Origin: Deltaproteobacteria bacterium
GTDB taxonomy: Bacteria > Desulfobacterota > Desulfobacteria > Desulfobacterales > Desulfobacteraceae
Reading direction: 5' to 3'
Length of the DNA stretch: 6,501 nt
NCBI GenBank assembly: GCA_003647385.1
Contig: QMMT01000129.1
Coordinates: forward strand, 1-6,501
The position numbers and the translations under genes are program-made. Of this stretch, positions 6,008 through 6,501 are shown in pieces; position 1 is the stretch's first letter; each line of letters starts with the position of its first letter. A model generated the notes under the pieces. It ran no database searches and was not told the origin of the DNA. It saw nothing but the letters and a program-made list of their open reading frames with translations.

Positions 6008-6501
6008 ATGAAAAAACCCCATGGAAGAAAAACAAAACAAAAGGTGGGAAAAATTCTTCTGGAACCCCATCGGGAGACTGCTATGAAAATGTTAAAGCAA
6101 ATTCCTGATGAGCAATTGGTTGGCCATCTTTTTTCCCATTTCTATCATAAAAATGAACGGGTGAAATTCAGAAGCATTGCAGCAATGGGTACTCTCGGAG
6201 CTCGAGTGGGGAAAAAAAATATGGAAAAAGCCAGGATTATCCTTCGGCGGATCATGTGGAATCTGAATGATGAATCCGGTGGAATTGGATGGGGATCCCC
6301 GGAAGCCATGGGAGAAATTCTGTGCCAGAGCCCGAAACTTGCCCTGGAATTCAACTCCATTCTTTTTTCATACCTTGATCCGGGCGGCAATTATATTGAA
6401 CATGAGGCGCTTCAGAGAGGAGTCTTATGGGGAATTGGGACATACCTTGGATCAAATCCTCACGATCTGAATGATAAAACAAAAGAACTTTTATTTGAAT
6501 A
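6008..6501 (+). CDS. DVU0298 family protein (HEAT-like helical repeats), 3' end outside window
   Basis: The frame stays open from the ATG at 6008 to the window end, giving 164 complete codons without a stop. The best marks are RRIMWNLNDESGGIGWGSPEAMGEIL (about 78-103) and the later EHEALQRGVLWGIG, which I recognise as the core of the DVU0298 family, named after a Desulfovibrio vulgaris gene and common in sulfate-reducing bacteria. The preceding part (EQLVGHLFSHFYHKNERVKFRSIAAMGTLG) has the helix pairs of HEAT or Armadillo-type repeats, suggesting a protein-binding scaffold rather than an enzyme. There is no signal peptide, so it is cytoplasmic; the N-terminus is strongly basic. AAGGAAAA lies about 10 nt upstream. 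TAAAAT (5975-5980) and TATAAT (5983-5988) are possible -10 boxes without a good -35. The family's biochemical function is not known to me. Confidence 0.85.
   Translation, partial: MKKPHGRKTKQKVGKILLEPHRETAMKMLKQIPDEQLVGHLFSHFYHKNERVKFRSIAAMGTLGARVGKKNMEKARIILRRIMWNLNDESGGIGWGSPEAMGEILCQSPKLALEFNSILFSYLDPGGNYIEHEALQRGVLWGIGTYLGSNPHDLNDKTKELLFE

Overview
The window looks like a piece of a sulfate-reducing deltaproteobacterial chromosome (Desulfobacterota), most likely a Desulfobacteraceae-type organism. The inference rests on a DVU0298-family gene at the right end (a family I know from sulfate reducers), a long DmdC/FadE-type acyl-CoA dehydrogenase next to a stand-alone MetE-C-like methyltransferase, and the moderately AT-rich composition with strong AGGAGG-type ribosome binding sites. 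I cannot name the species.

Left part (1-2984): two forward genes, probably one transcript. The first is a complete 604-residue acyl-CoA dehydrogenase with an extra C-terminal domain. After 37 bp comes a 355-residue protein that resembles only the catalytic, zinc-binding half of cobalamin-independent methionine synthase. A convergent transglutaminase-like gene on the minus strand (3003-3665) ends 18 bp downstream.

Middle (3666-4989): a 377-bp AT-rich divergent spacer, then a short stand-alone family-2 glycosyltransferase (4043-4684). Next is a roughly 300-bp stretch without a convincing gene. Its core (about 4741-4860, 59% G+C by hand count) contrasts sharply with the about 35% G+C end of the glycosyltransferase. 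It is bounded by imperfect inverted repeats, so it may be a small inserted or decayed element.

Right part (4990-6501): a secreted, solitary SBP_bac_3-type periplasmic binding protein with no transporter genes beside it. It is followed by a possible 17-codon N-terminal stub of a GNAT acetyltransferase, an operator-like palindrome and a weak hairpin/T-run terminator. The last gene is the 5' part of a DVU0298-family gene that runs off the window.

The genes do not form one recognisable pathway. The left pair may be functionally linked (acyl-CoA oxidation and thiol/corrinoid methyl transfer). The rest reads as a set of single-gene units separated by spacers with signs of past rearrangement. I found no tRNA, rRNA, CRISPR array, transposase or phage gene, and no clear new multi-gene system.
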